Shown piece by piece: positions 45,461-56,778 of a DNA stretch of 64,000 nucleotides; positions within the stretch are counted from its first letter, which is position 1; every line of letters begins with the position of its first letter. The position numbers and the translations under genes are program-made. Under the pieces are notes generated by a model that was not told where the DNA came from, ran no database searches, and saw only the letters and a list, made by a program, of their open reading frames with translations. Location of the stretch: the NCBI GenBank assembly GCA_030762935.1, contig CM060900.1, positions 433,714,421 to 433,778,420 of the forward strand. The letters are read 5' to 3'. This DNA is from Hymenopus coronatus (taxonomy: Eukaryota; Arthropoda; Insecta; Mantodea; Hymenopodidae).

Positions 45461-45717
45461 TTCTTATGGGACCTCTGATAGCATTTCAAATGGCCACGAA
45501 ATACTTTGGATGCATTTGCACGATAGTTCTATATATTACGGAGGCCTTCGGAAGCACTGTATTAACCGCCAACTTTATAAGGGTATATTCCCTGTCTAGT
45601 CACTAGACTTCACAAGCAGTAATGACATCGGAAGAGCAATTATAATTACCTATGGGCGTTTTATGTAAGGCGAATTGAAACAGAAGTGCGTGTTTATAAA
45701 GCAGAACTTAAAAGTAT

Positions 45718-45900
45718 CAGCCGGCCTCCGTAGTCGTGGTCGTTGGCGCATTTGGCGTTGATGTTCTGCCGCATAAGGGTCGCAGGTTCGCATCCCGTCA
45801 TGAATGTGGATGTTTAGTTTTGAACGTTTCTATATTTGTAGAGCATCTAAATTGTTCTATCCTTCCAATGGCCAAGTAGGTTACTCTTGAAGTATGTAAG
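45718..45900 (+). mobile_element. tRNA-derived SINE, family G
   Basis: Starts agccggcctccgtagtcgtgg, with an A-box-like tagtcgtggtcgttggcg and B-box ggtcgcaggttcgcatccc, then a body of about 100 bp ending in an A run (aagaaaaaaaaatg). Only one copy in the window. Confidence 0.6.
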
Positions 45901-45944
45901 AAAAAAAAATGATGTGTTACACTCACACGACTTTCTCTAGCTGC

Positions 45945-46734
45945 TCTACAAACTTCCTATGAAAGATTATTCTTCTTTCTACACAATGCTAATCGAAATA
46001 AAGAATAGCAGAATGTTCTTATTACTAGTTCTTATAAGTAGAAGGGAACTAAGGGAATACATTAAGCTAAAGTGATTGTCAAATCCTTTAAAAGCAATGG
46101 TTATGCGATTGTCATTGCAAATCGCTTCTTTGCTTGGCCAGGAGTAAAACAAAAGAAAAACAGACACTTCCTGTCTGAGAAAAGTCTAAGTACTTCACAA
46201 TTGAAGCCAATAACAAGAAATATCTGGGAAACGATTACCTCCACAACAAAAACGTAAAGGACATAAATAAAAGGACACATACTACATTGTGTAGTGAGTT
46301 TTTGTCTACCTCTTACGGTTTAGCAGTTAATCAAAATTCCTCTAGAATAAAGAGGTCTTCAGAGGCTATTCCCAGAAAATTCGAGATATACATTTTATTT
46401 CGGATATAAATGGCTTTAATATACGGGATTTTAATAAAAATCATTAGAGCCATTTTTAAGAAATTCAAAATTTTCGAATTTTTCTCCATGTAAAGGGTAG
46501 TTTGTGGTGGGGTGATTTGTATTAAAATCATCCTTGGAAGACACTAAACCTAAATACCAAGTTTGGTAATACGATCTTTTCGTTTTGGAGGCTATGGCGT
46601 CCATAGACACACACATACACACAGGCACGCACGCACGTGGACCTTTTTTTAAAAATGCCTTTTTCGGACCTAGGGGACCCCAAAACGTATATTTATGGTA
46701 AAATCTCGACACCGAATTTTGGGTGCATTACAAT
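45945..46734 (-). repeat. Family R, nearly full length (-)
   Basis: Reverse of family R from ctgctctacaaacttcc and ttcttctttctacacaatgc through cttacggtttagcag, cttcagaggctattcccagaaaattcg, tccatgtaaagggtagtttg, taccaagtttggtaat, a CA-rich run at 46600-46630 and ggggaccccaaaacgtatatttatgg at the end. Confidence 0.75.
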
Positions 46735-46918
46735 ATTTTTTTTTTATATATATTTACCTTTTTTACCTTGTTTTTCTGAATAATTACTGGATTCTTACTG
46801 TTACAACACACACATAAACACAAACATATAACACCCATGCCCAAGGCGGGACTCGAACCCACGATACCCAGCGCTGCGAAGCACCAAAGCCTTGGCGAGC
46901 GCGGCCATGGGGACCGGC
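46735..46918 (-). mobile_element. SINE family A
   Basis: T-rich start (3' tail), attactgg...cttac, acacacacataaacac, cccatgcccaaggcgggactcgaaccc (B-box complement), gcaccaaagc, gcgcggccatggggaccggc at the 5' end. It sits exactly between family R and the tandem array. Confidence 0.85.
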
Positions 46919-47832
46919 ATACTTAGTATAGTAGATTATAGATCAGAAAAACAGAGTGGTGGACACATTATTCTCAGTAGAATTCTAGCAGAATTCTTAA
47001 TTAGCTAGGTTGTTAATCGCACACATAGTTAATGCTATTAGGCTCCTCAACTTGAGTAGATCATTCAACTTTTTTATATAATTTTTATATGAACAAATAA
47101 ACAGACAACAAGTTACATGTAATATTTAAACTACTAGGCATCTTCAAAGAGGTAGAACCTCCACTGCTGTTGTGGCAATCATAAAAGTGAAGCGCTGACA
47201 AAGTGACGTTCTGGATGTCAATAACAAGTTACCTCCGTCAACGCCGTTTCTTGTGATGATGTCTCTATCCCCTCTATCTTACATAAGTGGCGAGATCCCG
47301 TGTTTTTGACATATTAGAGAACATACTAAATCAAACAAATACCGCACAATTGTAAGGTTCATAATCTAGCTTTGATTTAATCTGATGAAATAGGGAACTG
47401 TTAATAAAGCGAAAGACTATATTGGGTAGTCTGAGCTGAGAAATGAACTGGCTAAGGGCTATAAATGGAGGACCCTTCCGTATACTGGAGCTGCCCTGAA
47501 AAGATGACCTTGACCCGTTGGCCAACAGCACTCAAGTGTCCTTGGGGAGATATAAACAAGTAATTTAATGAATTAATATATTTAAGAAAATACAAATGTT
47601 TAGACACACTCTCAGTAGAAGAGTAAAAGATTTGCAGTTGTAATCTTAATCTACTATGCTGTTCATAACCCTCATAAGAAAATCTGTTTATATAAATTAT
47701 ATATGCACAAACAAACAATAATTTACATAACCTAAAATGTATTAACTGTTTACATACTTGCAGGCCATCCGCAAAGAAGTGTAACATCTCTTGCATTATG
47801 CAAGCTATAAAATTTGAAGATATTACCCACCG

Positions 47833-47899
47833 CAGGAGTCACTGGTGATCAGGATGATTCAAATATTAATAAAAATCATCAAGATCACCAGTGATCCTG
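47833..47899 (+). ncRNA. Stem-loop of array unit 2 (candidate RNA structure)
   Basis: Arms cactggtgatcaggatgatt (47840-47859) and its complement at 47874-47893 pair at 18 of 20 positions, and the pairing extends outward with one bulge through cagg/cctg. Loop about 14 nt. Whether it is transcribed is unknown. Confidence 0.4.
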
Positions 47900-48202
47900 T
47901 GATAGTTACCATACATTTTCCGTGGACTCTCTGCCTTCCTGGTATGGTGAGAACCCGTTAGATATTAGAGGGAATAATATATCAAACTATTACACATATC
48001 CGTGCATTTCTTTAATCTGCATTGATGGAATCCAATAAAACAAGATTTTTTTTAATAAAGCGAAACACATTAGAGGATATTTTGAGCAGAGAATTGACTA
48101 TCCTTAGGGTTAAAATGGAGTACACCCCCCTAGTGCTGGTGCTGCTCTGCCCGTTGACCAACTTGCCTCAAGTGTCACAACTGCAGTGTATTACCGCTTT
48201 GG

Positions 48203-48389
48203 TGTTTCGCAGCGCAGGGGATCGTGGGTTCGAGTACCGCCTTGGGCATGGCTGTTATATGTTTGTGTATGTGTGTGTAAAAAGTAAAACAGAAATTCAG
48301 TAATCATACAGTAATCACAGTAAACAAATTAGGTAAATAAAAAGTAGGGTATACAGCGCCGGAGTCCCGATCAGACTCCGGAACTATAT

Positions 48390-48424
<35 letters not shown>
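48203..48424 (+). mobile_element. SINE family A inside array unit 2
   Basis: gctttggtgtttcgcagcgc, ggggatcgtgggttcgag, cttgggcatggctg, then the palindromic ccggagtcccgatcagactccgg (48359-48381) and a 28-nt A tail. The 5' start ggtccccatggcc is missing. Confidence 0.85.
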
Positions 48425-48426
<2 letters not shown>

Positions 48427-49283
48427 GGCCGTGGAGAGGCATATCAAACTAATTTATTGGTTTAGTACTTTAACGAAAAATAAAGTGGTAGACCCCATCT
48501 CCTCTACCAAAAATTAACAAGTGACAGCATAGATCCTAATTTGCTATGATGATAATGCAACTCTTAACGAATGCTATGAAGATTTTAAACTCAAACTTGT
48601 TTATATCACTTGTTATATGGACAAAAACAAGCAAATATAAAAACATGTAATACTTAAAATGAAAGCACGGTAAGGCATCCGCAAAGAGGTGCAACCTCGT
48701 CTGGAATTTTGGCAACCATAAAAACTTGAAGATATTACCCACTGCAGCAGTCAATGATGAAGAAAGCGAGAAAGATAGCAATACAATCACAAAAATAATA
48801 CCTGCCCCCTGTGATGGAGATAATTTTTTTCTTTGCCTATCCTCTGCCACCCTGTAATGGTGAGAAGCCATCGTTTTCTAGATATTAGAGGGCATAATAA
48901 ATCTAACTCTGCCGCACAAGCGTATAGGTCATAAACCTCCGTTGAAGTAATCCTATAAAACTGGCAATTGTTACTAAAGCGAAATATATCAGTCGATATT
49001 TTGGCTAAAGAACTGACAAGCCTAAGGATTAAAACTGAGGGACACTTCCACTGCTGGAACTGCCCTGAAAAGGTGATCAATGACCCGTTGACGAACAGCC
49101 CTCAAGCGCCATGGCGAGATATAAAGAAGTAGCTTAATGATTTAGTATATTTAAGAAAAACAGAGTGGTTGACTCTTTATGCTCACTAGAAAAGTAACAA
49201 TGTGCAGCAGAATTCTTTATTGGCTGTTATTCATGGCACTCATAATTGATGCTATTAGGCTTCTCAAATTGAGTTGTAGCTGC

Positions 49284-49331
49284 GATGATAAGGATGATTT
49301 GAGTATCAATAACAAATCATCACCAATCATC
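49284..49331 (+). ncRNA. Stem-loop of array unit 4
   Basis: gatgataaggatgatttg pairs with caaatcatcaccaatcatc; the two pairing blocks are gatgat/atcatc and gatgatttg/caaatcatc. Loop about 11 nt. Confidence 0.4.
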
Positions 49332-49958
49332 ATAGTATTCCTATGGTGGCATTAATAAATTATTCTTATCCTACCTTCCATTCTGTAATTTTAAAATGCC
49401 AGTGTTTTTCAGATATTACAGGGCATACTAAATCAAAGTGTCGCAAATCTTACAGCTCATAAACCTGCGGTGATCCGAATTGAAAAACAGACATTTGTTA
49501 TTAAAGAGAAAGACTTAAACAAGTATTCTGGGCAGAGTTGTGACTATGGTTAGGCGGTTTAGAAATTGAGGACCCTGCCGATGCTGGAACTGCCGTGATA
49601 AGATGATTATACCTCGTTGACCAACAGCACTGAAGTGTCCATAGGGAGACATAGATATGTAATTAGTGAATTACTATATTTAAGAAAAACAGGGTAATAG
49701 ACATGTTATTCTCAGTAATAAACTAGCAACTTGCAGTAGAAGTTTTAAGTTGATATACTCTAAATGAAATTCATAGTTAATGCTATTGAGCTTTTCAACT
49801 CAAAATTACTTATAGATATTAACTTGTAATATGAAGAAACAAATAGTAAGAGTTACATTACTTAAAAACTATGCAAACCTCATATACTTGCACGGCATTT
49901 GCAAAGAGGTTGATGTAGTGGCAAGCATAAAACATGAAGATATTACCCACCAGTGGGG

Positions 49959-50015
49959 GCAGTGATACTGTAGGTGTTTTAGACATTAATCAAAAAACAC
50001 CAACGTCTTCACTGC
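49959..50015 (+). ncRNA. Stem-loop of array unit 5 with changed arms
   Basis: gcagtga...ggtgtttt pairs with aaaacacc...tcactgc. Relative to units 4 and 7 (gatgattt/aaatcatc), both arms have changed in step to ggtgtttt/aaaacacc. Confidence 0.4.
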
Positions 50016-51311
50016 ATCTTATGATGGTAACAGTACATTGGGCCTGTCCTCTCTGTCATTCTGTTATGGGGAGAAACCAGTGCTTTCTAGGGCATACCAA
50101 ATAAAACTAAGCCACTCAACCGTACATTTCATAAACATGGGTTGATGCAACTTGATAAAGAGAAACACATTAGTAGATATTTTGGGTAAAAAGGTGACTA
50201 GGCTTAGTATATAAACTGGAGCTGCCCTTAAAGAGCGAGCACTGAGCCATCAGCTAACGGTCCTCAAGTGTCATTGCGGAGGCATAAATATGATTTATTG
50301 ACTTAGTACATTTAAGAAAAACAAGGAGTAAACAGCTTATCCTCACTGGAATAGTACCAACTCGCGGTTGAACTCTTAATATGCTAGGTTTTTTATGGCA
50401 CGCATAGTTACTGCTATTCATGTTTTCAACTCAAAATTGTGTATATCATTTGTTATATAAGTAAACAAAAAACAAACGATAAGTAATATGTAATGCTTAA
50501 AATGCAGGTATGCAAACTTTACCTACTTGTAAGGCATCCGTAGAGAACCTAAATTTCTTCTTGTTTTGTTGCAGCTATAAAATTTGAGATATTACCCAGC
50601 GTGGCACGAAGTGAGGATAGTGATCTTTTGAAAAACAAAAACAAACAAAAAAATACACATAATCACTTATCACCACCTTATCTTGTGATGGTGACAATAA
50701 ATTGTCCCTATCCTCCCTGCCTTCCTGTAATGTTGAGAACACAGTGTTTTCTACTATACTAAACCAAACTATGCCACACATTCGTACAGTTTATTAACCT
50801 GCGTTGATGTAATCTTATAAACAGGCAATTGTTAATAAAGCGAAACACATTAGTAGATATTTTGTGAAGAGTAGTTACTAGACATAGGGTAACAACTTAG
50901 GGACACTGCTACCCCTGGAGCTGCCATGAAAGGTAGATCAATCATCAGTTGACCAGTTCCCCTCAAGTTTCCATAGGGAGGCTTGTAATTGTAATTTATT
51001 TATTTAGTATATTTATGAAAAACAGTGTAATAGATACCTCCTTCTCACTAGAAAAGCAACAACTTGCGGCATAAATTTTGATCTACTATGCTCTTAATTA
51101 CTCCCATAATTAACGTTACCAAACGTCCAAACTCAAAATTATTTTCTTCATTTGTTATATGGACAAACAAACAGTAAGTTACATGTAATACTGAAAATAT
51201 ATACATATTTTGCATAGCTGTAAGGCATCTGCAAAGAGGTGGAACCACCCGTTATCTTGTGGCAATCAAAGAGCTTGTATAAGTCACCCAGCCATATTAG
51301 GAGGCAGCAGT

Positions 51312-51359
51312 GATGGTAGTGACGATTTTGATATTAATAGCAAATCATCACTAACCATC
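51312..51359 (+). ncRNA. Stem-loop of array unit 7
   Basis: gatggtagtgacgattttg pairs with caaatcatcactaaccatc with one bulge and one or two mismatches. Loop about 10 nt. Confidence 0.4.
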
Positions 51360-51920
51360 GCCTCATCCTGTGATGGTGATTATAGTTTATCCCTATCCCT
51401 CCTGTCATGATGTAATGTTGAGAAGCCAGTGGTTTTTTTTTTAGATAGGTATTATAGGGCACACTAAATCAAATTATGCGGCCCAATCGTACATTTCAAA
51501 AACCTGCGTTGATGCAATCGAATAAATTAAGCAATTGTTAACAAAGCGAAACACTTATGCAGATATTCTGGGTAGAGAAGTGACTAGCCTTAGGGTTAAA
51601 ATGGAGGACACTCCCTCTGCTAGAGCCACCCTGAAACAGTATTCAATGACTCGTTGACCAACAGCCATCAAGGGTCCATGGGGAAGCATAAATAAGTAGT
51701 TTATTGATTTAGTATATTTAAGAAACTCAGAGTTGTACACACTTTATTCTCACTAGAAAACTAACAACTGGCAGCGAAATCTTAATTTGCTATGCTGTTA
51801 ATGCCACTCATAATTGATGCCATTGTGCGTTTCAACTCAAAATCGTTTATTTCCTTTGTTATATGAACAAACCAGCAATAAGTTAAATGTAAGACTTAAA
51901 ATGTATAGACTTTTTACATA

Positions 51921-52174
51921 TTTTTTTTTTTTTTAATTTTTAAAAATACAGTACCGGAGTCTGATCAGGACTCCGGCACTGTATATCCTACTTTTATTTA
52001 CCTTTTTCTTTTTACCTTGTTTTGCCGTATTATTACTGTTTTCTTACTTTTACAACACACACATATACACAAACATATAACACCCATGCCCAAGGCGGGA
52101 CTCGAACCCACGATCCCCAGCGCTACGAAGCACCAAAGCGGGACGCCTTGGCGAGCGCGGCCATGGGGACCGGC
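51921..52174 (-). mobile_element. SINE family A inside array unit 8
   Basis: Complete reverse copy from a T tail (51921-51935) with palindrome at 51954-51976, cccatgcccaaggcgggactc and ending gccatggggaccggc. It interrupts the conserved acatacttg..ggcatccgc block of the unit. Confidence 0.9.
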
Positions 52175-52420
52175 ACACATTTGTAGGGTATTCGCTAGAG
52201 GTGGAACCTTCCAGTCTATTGTGGCAACCAAAAAGCTTGAAGATATTACCTATAACAGCAGGCAGTGCGGTATTGACGATTTTAATATCAATAACGAATC
52301 ATCACTAATCATCACCTTATCCTGTGATTGTGATAATAAATTGTCGCCATTCACTCCAACATATTTAAGTTTGAAAGCAAGTGTGTTTTAGATATTAGAG
52401 GTCATACTGTATTAAATTAT

Positions 52421-52899
52421 AGGCGGCGCCGTGCGGCCCGGGTTCAATCCCAAGCGCCGCCGGTCCCCATGGCCAAGCTCGCTAAGGCGTCTAGCTTTGG
52501 TGCTTCATGGGCAGGGGATCCTGGGTTCGAGTCCCGCCTTGGGCATGGGTGGTATATGTTTGTGCAATGTGTATATGATGGTGTAAAGGAACAGTAAAAT
52601 AGGGGATACAGAGCCGGACCAGACTCCGGTACTGTTATTTAAAAAAAAAAAAAAAACGTCCGCATGTGGGATTCGTGGTGGACGAAGCGGCGTTGGGCGG
52701 GTTTTTTCCGGATAATCCGGTTTTCCCGACCCTCGTTCCACTAATTGCTGCATTATTGCAATCCCAAACATCAATTTCGCTTGTTCATGCCTGGCTCGTA
52801 ACACCACTATTCTGTGGTTTCGTGCCGTTGACTCCCCGAATGGCTTTTGACCCCTAGGCATTGGCTTGTAAGCCCTAGGGGGTGTAAGCCGATTACGAA
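52421..52899 (+). mobile_element. SINE family C split by a family A insertion
   Basis: Head aggcggcgccgtgcggcccgggttcaatcccaagcgccgc (52421-52461) is separated from its body cgtccgcatgtgggattcgtgg (52657 on) by a complete family A copy. The body runs through ggcgggttttttccgg and ends near gtaagccgattacgaa. Flanks actgtattaaattat and actatatcaaactat look like a diverged target duplication. Confidence 0.7.
52462..52656 (+). mobile_element. SINE family A nested in family C
   Basis: Complete head ggtccccatggccaagctcgc, B-box gggttcgagtcccgcc, the shortened palindrome ccggaccagactccgg and a 16-nt A tail. Confidence 0.85.
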
Positions 52900-54075
52900 A
52901 CTATATCAAACTATGCCATAAACGTACGTTGATGTAATCCGATAAAGCAAGTAATTGTTAACAAAGCTTTAGTAGATATTTTGGGTAGACTAGGCTTATG
53001 GTTGAAAACGGAGGACACCCCAGCTGCCGGAACTGCCCTTAAAGGGTGAACTGTTGACCAACAGCCCAATAGGAGTCATGGGGAAGCATAAACAAGTAAT
53101 TTATTGAATTAGTATATTTAAGAAAAGCAGAGTGGTAGACACATGGTTGTCAGTATAAAAGTAACAACTCGCAATTGAAACCTTAATTTGCTTTACTGTT
53201 AATAGCATTCGTAATTAATGATATTAGGCCTCAACATTGTTTATATCACTTGTTATATGGAAAAACAAACAAACAATAGGTTATAAAAGTTAAAAAGTAT
53301 GCACCTTTTACATACTTGCAAGGCATCCGCAAAAAGTTGGACTCAACTTTGCAATTGTAGCCACCATAAAGCATGAAGACATTACCCACCGCAGGAGGTA
53401 CAGATGAAGGTAATTTAGATATTAATAAAAATCATAACTATATCCTGTGATGATAATGAATAGTCCCTATCCTCTCTACTATACTGTCATGGTGAGAGCC
53501 AGTGTCTTCTAGATATTAGAGGATAACATAAATCAAATAGTGCCACATAATCGTATATTTCTTAAACCTCCAATGGTGTAATTTGATAAATCAGGGAAAT
53601 GATAATAGGACGATATACCTCAGTTGAGAAGTGACTAGGCTTAGTGTTAAAAATGGAGTACACTCCTACTGTTGGAGGTGCCCCGCAGCCCTCAGGTGTT
53701 CATGGAGAGGAATAAAACTGATTAAGCATATTTAAGAAACACAGAGTGGTGGACACTTTATCTCACTAGAAGAGAAACAACTCGCAGCCGAAGTCTTAAT
53801 TTTGTTATGCTGTAAATTGCACTCATAATTAATGCTATTAAGCTATTCAACTCAAAATAGATAATATCATTTACTATATGTACAAACAAACAGCAAAATA
53901 TACAACATACTTAAAATGTAAACACCCTTCATATACCAGTAGGGCATCCGCAAGAAGGTGGAACCTCCCCTGCTCTTGTGGCAACCATAAAATTTTAAGA
54001 TGTTACCGAGCGCAGGTGAAGGTGACTATTTTGATACTAATAACAAATCATCAGTAATCGTCACACCATCCTATG

Positions 54076-54346
54076 TTTTTTTTTTTTTTTTTATATATAT
54101 ATATTTTTTTTTCAAACAGTAACGGAGTCTGATCAGGACTCCGGTACTGTATCCCTATTTACATTTCCCCCCCCCCCGTAGGTTTTACTGATTACTGGTT
54201 TACTGGTTTTACTGTTTCTTTTACAAACATATACACATTGCACAAACATATGACACCCATGCCCAAGGCGGGACTCGAACCCACGATCCCCTGCCCACGA
54301 AGCACCAAAGCGAGACGCTTTAGCGAGCGTGGCCATGGGGACCGGC
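54076..54346 (-). mobile_element. SINE family A inside array unit 10
   Basis: T-rich tail, palindrome at 54123-54143, a run of ten C at about 54167, gattactggtttactgg, B-box complement and ggccatggggaccggc end. Closely similar to the copy at 57514-57762. Confidence 0.9.
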
Positions 54347-54800
54347 AATGTTGGTGAAAATAATTTACGTCAGTCTTCTCTGTCATCCTGTAAGTGTGAG
54401 ATGCCTGTGTTTTCTAGTCAATAGAAGGCACAATAAATCACTCGATATTACACAATGCACCCGCGGTGTTGTAATCTGATAAAGCAGAATTTGCCAATAA
54501 AGCGAAAAACATTAATATATTCTCTCGCTAGAAGTGGAAATACTTTGGCTGAATTGGAACAATTTACTCCCAACCGGAGTTCATAATGATGACAATCATA
54601 GCTGCTCAACTGTCATGTTGTGATGGTGATAATAAATCGTTACTATCATCACCTAGCCTATGAAAGTGAGAGACCAGTGTTTTCTAGGCAACAGAAGGCA
54701 TGCTGAATCACACTATGCTACACAATTGTATGTGCATTTTATAAACCTTTGCTCATGTAAAATTATTGAACATGTAACGGTTAATAAAGATAATCTTTGG

Positions 54801-55479
54801 CTTTCCGTCCTGTTGCTTAACCTAACAAGTATGCAGCTTTTACATATGCCGATATGATATTAAATACCTCAACTGGTTCGATTTTACCCGGAAACCCAGT
54901 GTTCTCAACCTAATTTTGAGATATCACACACCAATGGCAACTTACTAATCTGATGTGAATACATTTTTGTATTCCACCCAAAAATTGGACACAGAGATTT
55001 CTCCAACAAATGCGGGTTTTGAGGCCTTTTAAACAACAATACTGTGTATCGTGTGTTGACTTAAAAGGTTTTGTCTCCCTACTGGCAAAGCCCAACAATT
55101 TTACTCAAGGGGCGTGGCACCAAAACTCAAATAAATCTTTCATTAACAGACGTTGAAGTTGTTTAAATAGCTGAATGGAATTCCTAAAGTATACTTTTAT
55201 TTAAGAGTAGATGCACAGTTCAACTGTTAAAACAAAAACAATTATGCAATCTAGGTTTTTATTTAATATTTTATCAGATTTGGAACACACAAATACCTAC
55301 TATTTACTGCTGTAAAAATAATGTTTGCAGCTTTTAGCTATGCGATGCCCTTTCAAAACAAAACCTACCTAAATGGCTTACCATCCCTTTATGAAGGACT
55401 TATACCCCTAAGACTTATAAGCGAGTTCTTAGGGGTCAGAAAGCTGTCCGGGAGCCAAGAGCTTGTAGACACAGAATGA
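54801..55479. other. Unassigned sequence
   Basis: Contains a small hairpin at about 55405-55435 (cccctaaga ... tcttagggg, 9-bp perfect stem). No gene recognised. Confidence 0.4.
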
Positions 55480-55710
55480 AGAACCTGGAACGAGTGGCCG
55501 GCCCGCGACCAGACATAAGCGTGAGGAAGTGAATGATACGAAATGAAAACGGAATGGATGTTAGGAAAGGTGATGATGGACCAATTGATGGAAAGAGTGG
55601 CGGGGGAAACCGCAGGACCCGGAGTAAACCTACCCAAACGCCGTTTCATTCACCACAAATCCCACATATGGACGCTTGGGATGGAACCCGGGCCACCTAG
55701 GTGGGAAAAT
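55480..55710 (-). mobile_element. SINE family C
   Basis: Word order cgtgaggaagtgaatg, gatggaccaattgatgg, gtggcgggggaaaccgc, cccaaacgccgtttcattcacc, acaaatcccacatatgg, ggatggaacccgggcc in plus orientation, a more diverged member of the family seen at 30833. Confidence 0.6.
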
Positions 55711-55890
55711 GGAAATGAAGTTTCATTTATGGACGCTCTTTAACTATTGTGGTTTTCGGTGTATCATTCTATATTGGACGTGAAAGACCGCTTAATTTTG
55801 CTCAGAGCCCTCTTTATCAGGCCTTAGGTACTTTATGTACCGTAAATCTACGACGGTTTACTTCCCTTCCGAAGCAACCCATGCTAAGTA

Positions 55891-56778
55891 CAGGGTTACT
55901 ACAAAAGAAATAGACAACTTCAACTGCCTGTATAACAAAAACTATTAGAGATAGCAACCTAATTATTTTGAGGTATGTTGAGAAACTTTCAAAGTTTTGT
56001 TTGTTACTATTGGTAACGCTGTAGTGTTTTGTTTGTTGTTGCAGAAGCTGAAATGGCGGAAAATCCTGTGGAAAAGGCATATTGCGTGTTGGAATTTGCT
56101 AGAACGCAATCAGCAGCTGTTGTCCAACGACATTTTAGAACACGTTACCACAAAACGCCACCGACTAGACAGTCAATCTACGACTGGTATAGAAAATTCG
56201 AAACAACGGGATGTTTGTGCAAAGGGAAGAGCTCGGGAAGACCAAGAGTTTCGGAAGAAAACGTTGAACGTGTTCGTTCTGCCTACATAAGAAGCCCACA
56301 GAAATCGACATCTAGGGCAAGCATGCAATTACAAATTCCACAGCAAACTATATGGAAAATCTTGCGGAACGACTGCACAGGATGCCTTACAGATTACAGA
56401 TGTTGCCGTTTCTGAGTGAAGAAGATAAGGTCATACGGCGTGAATTTTGCATCGACATATTGCGACATGATGAAGACGATGCTGGTTTTTGTGAGCGCAT
56501 CATTTCATTTATGTGGTAACGTGTTTTAAAATGTCGTTGCACAACAGTTAGTTGCTGATTGCGTTCTAGCAAATTCCAACACGCAATATGCCTTTTCCAC
56601 AGGATTTTCCACCATGTCAGCTTCTGCAACAAGAAACAAAACACTACAGCGTTACCAATAGTAACAAACGAAACTTTGAGAGTTTCTCAACATACCTCCA
56701 AAATAATTATGTTACTATCTCTAATAGTTTTTGTTTTACAGGCAGTTGAAGTTGTCTATTTCTTTTGTAGTAACCCTG
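55891..56778. mobile_element. Palindromic Tc1/mariner-superfamily derivative, 888 bp
   Basis: TA duplication at 55889-55890 and 56779-56780. The ends begin CAGGGTTACTACAAAAG and form inverted arms of about 265 bp (55891-56155 and 56512-56778) that match at well over 90% by eye. Each arm includes the start of the transposase gene, so the right arm is an inverted copy of the left end rather than an ordinary short terminal repeat. The middle 360 bp retains more of the transposase. Confidence 0.85.
56053..56510 (+). pseudogene. Truncated Tc1/mariner-superfamily transposase (N-terminal part)
   Basis: MAENPVEKAYCVLEFARTQSAA then VVQRHFRTRY, PPTRQSIYDWYRKFETTG, GRPRVSEENVERVR and PQQTIWKILRN give an N-terminal helix-turn-helix region of the kind annotated DUF4817 in insects. 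After a shift near 56375 the text continues RLQMLPFLSEEDKVIRREFC and ends at ERII, just before the conserved FSDE catalytic block. The DDE core is deleted. Confidence 0.75.

Larger units (their letters stand above)
46919..54800 (+). repeat. Tandem array of about eleven units, 530-705 bp each
   Basis: Units recur at agaaaaacagagtgg-type starts: 46948, 47581, 48470, 49154, 49684, 50311, 51013, 51719, 53112 and 53733, with a partial last unit near 54575-54800. Net of SINE insertions the period is 530-705 bp. Shared blocks per unit, in order: locally tcactagaa, aactNgcag, ttaatttgcta, catttgttatatg.acaaacaa, ggcatccgcaaagaggtgg, gatattacccac, a stem-loop, cctgtgatggtgataat, attagagggcatacta, aaacctgcgttgatg, aataaagcgaaacac, attttgggtagag, ctgccctgaaa, and ccgttgaccaacagc. 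Units differ by many substitutions and indels, so the array is old. No shared open frame survives. Confidence 0.85.

Noticed and set aside
45979..46257. Open frames on both strands
   Set aside because: They lie within a reverse copy of family R and are not preserved in other copies.
47452..47796. 114-codon frame in the tandem array
   Set aside because: The frame is not kept in any other unit, so it is chance within a non-coding repeat.
46919..54800. CRISPR-like or LTR array
   Set aside because: Units are 530-705 bp, diverged and without spacers, primer-binding site or polypurine tract; the setting is a eukaryotic genome.
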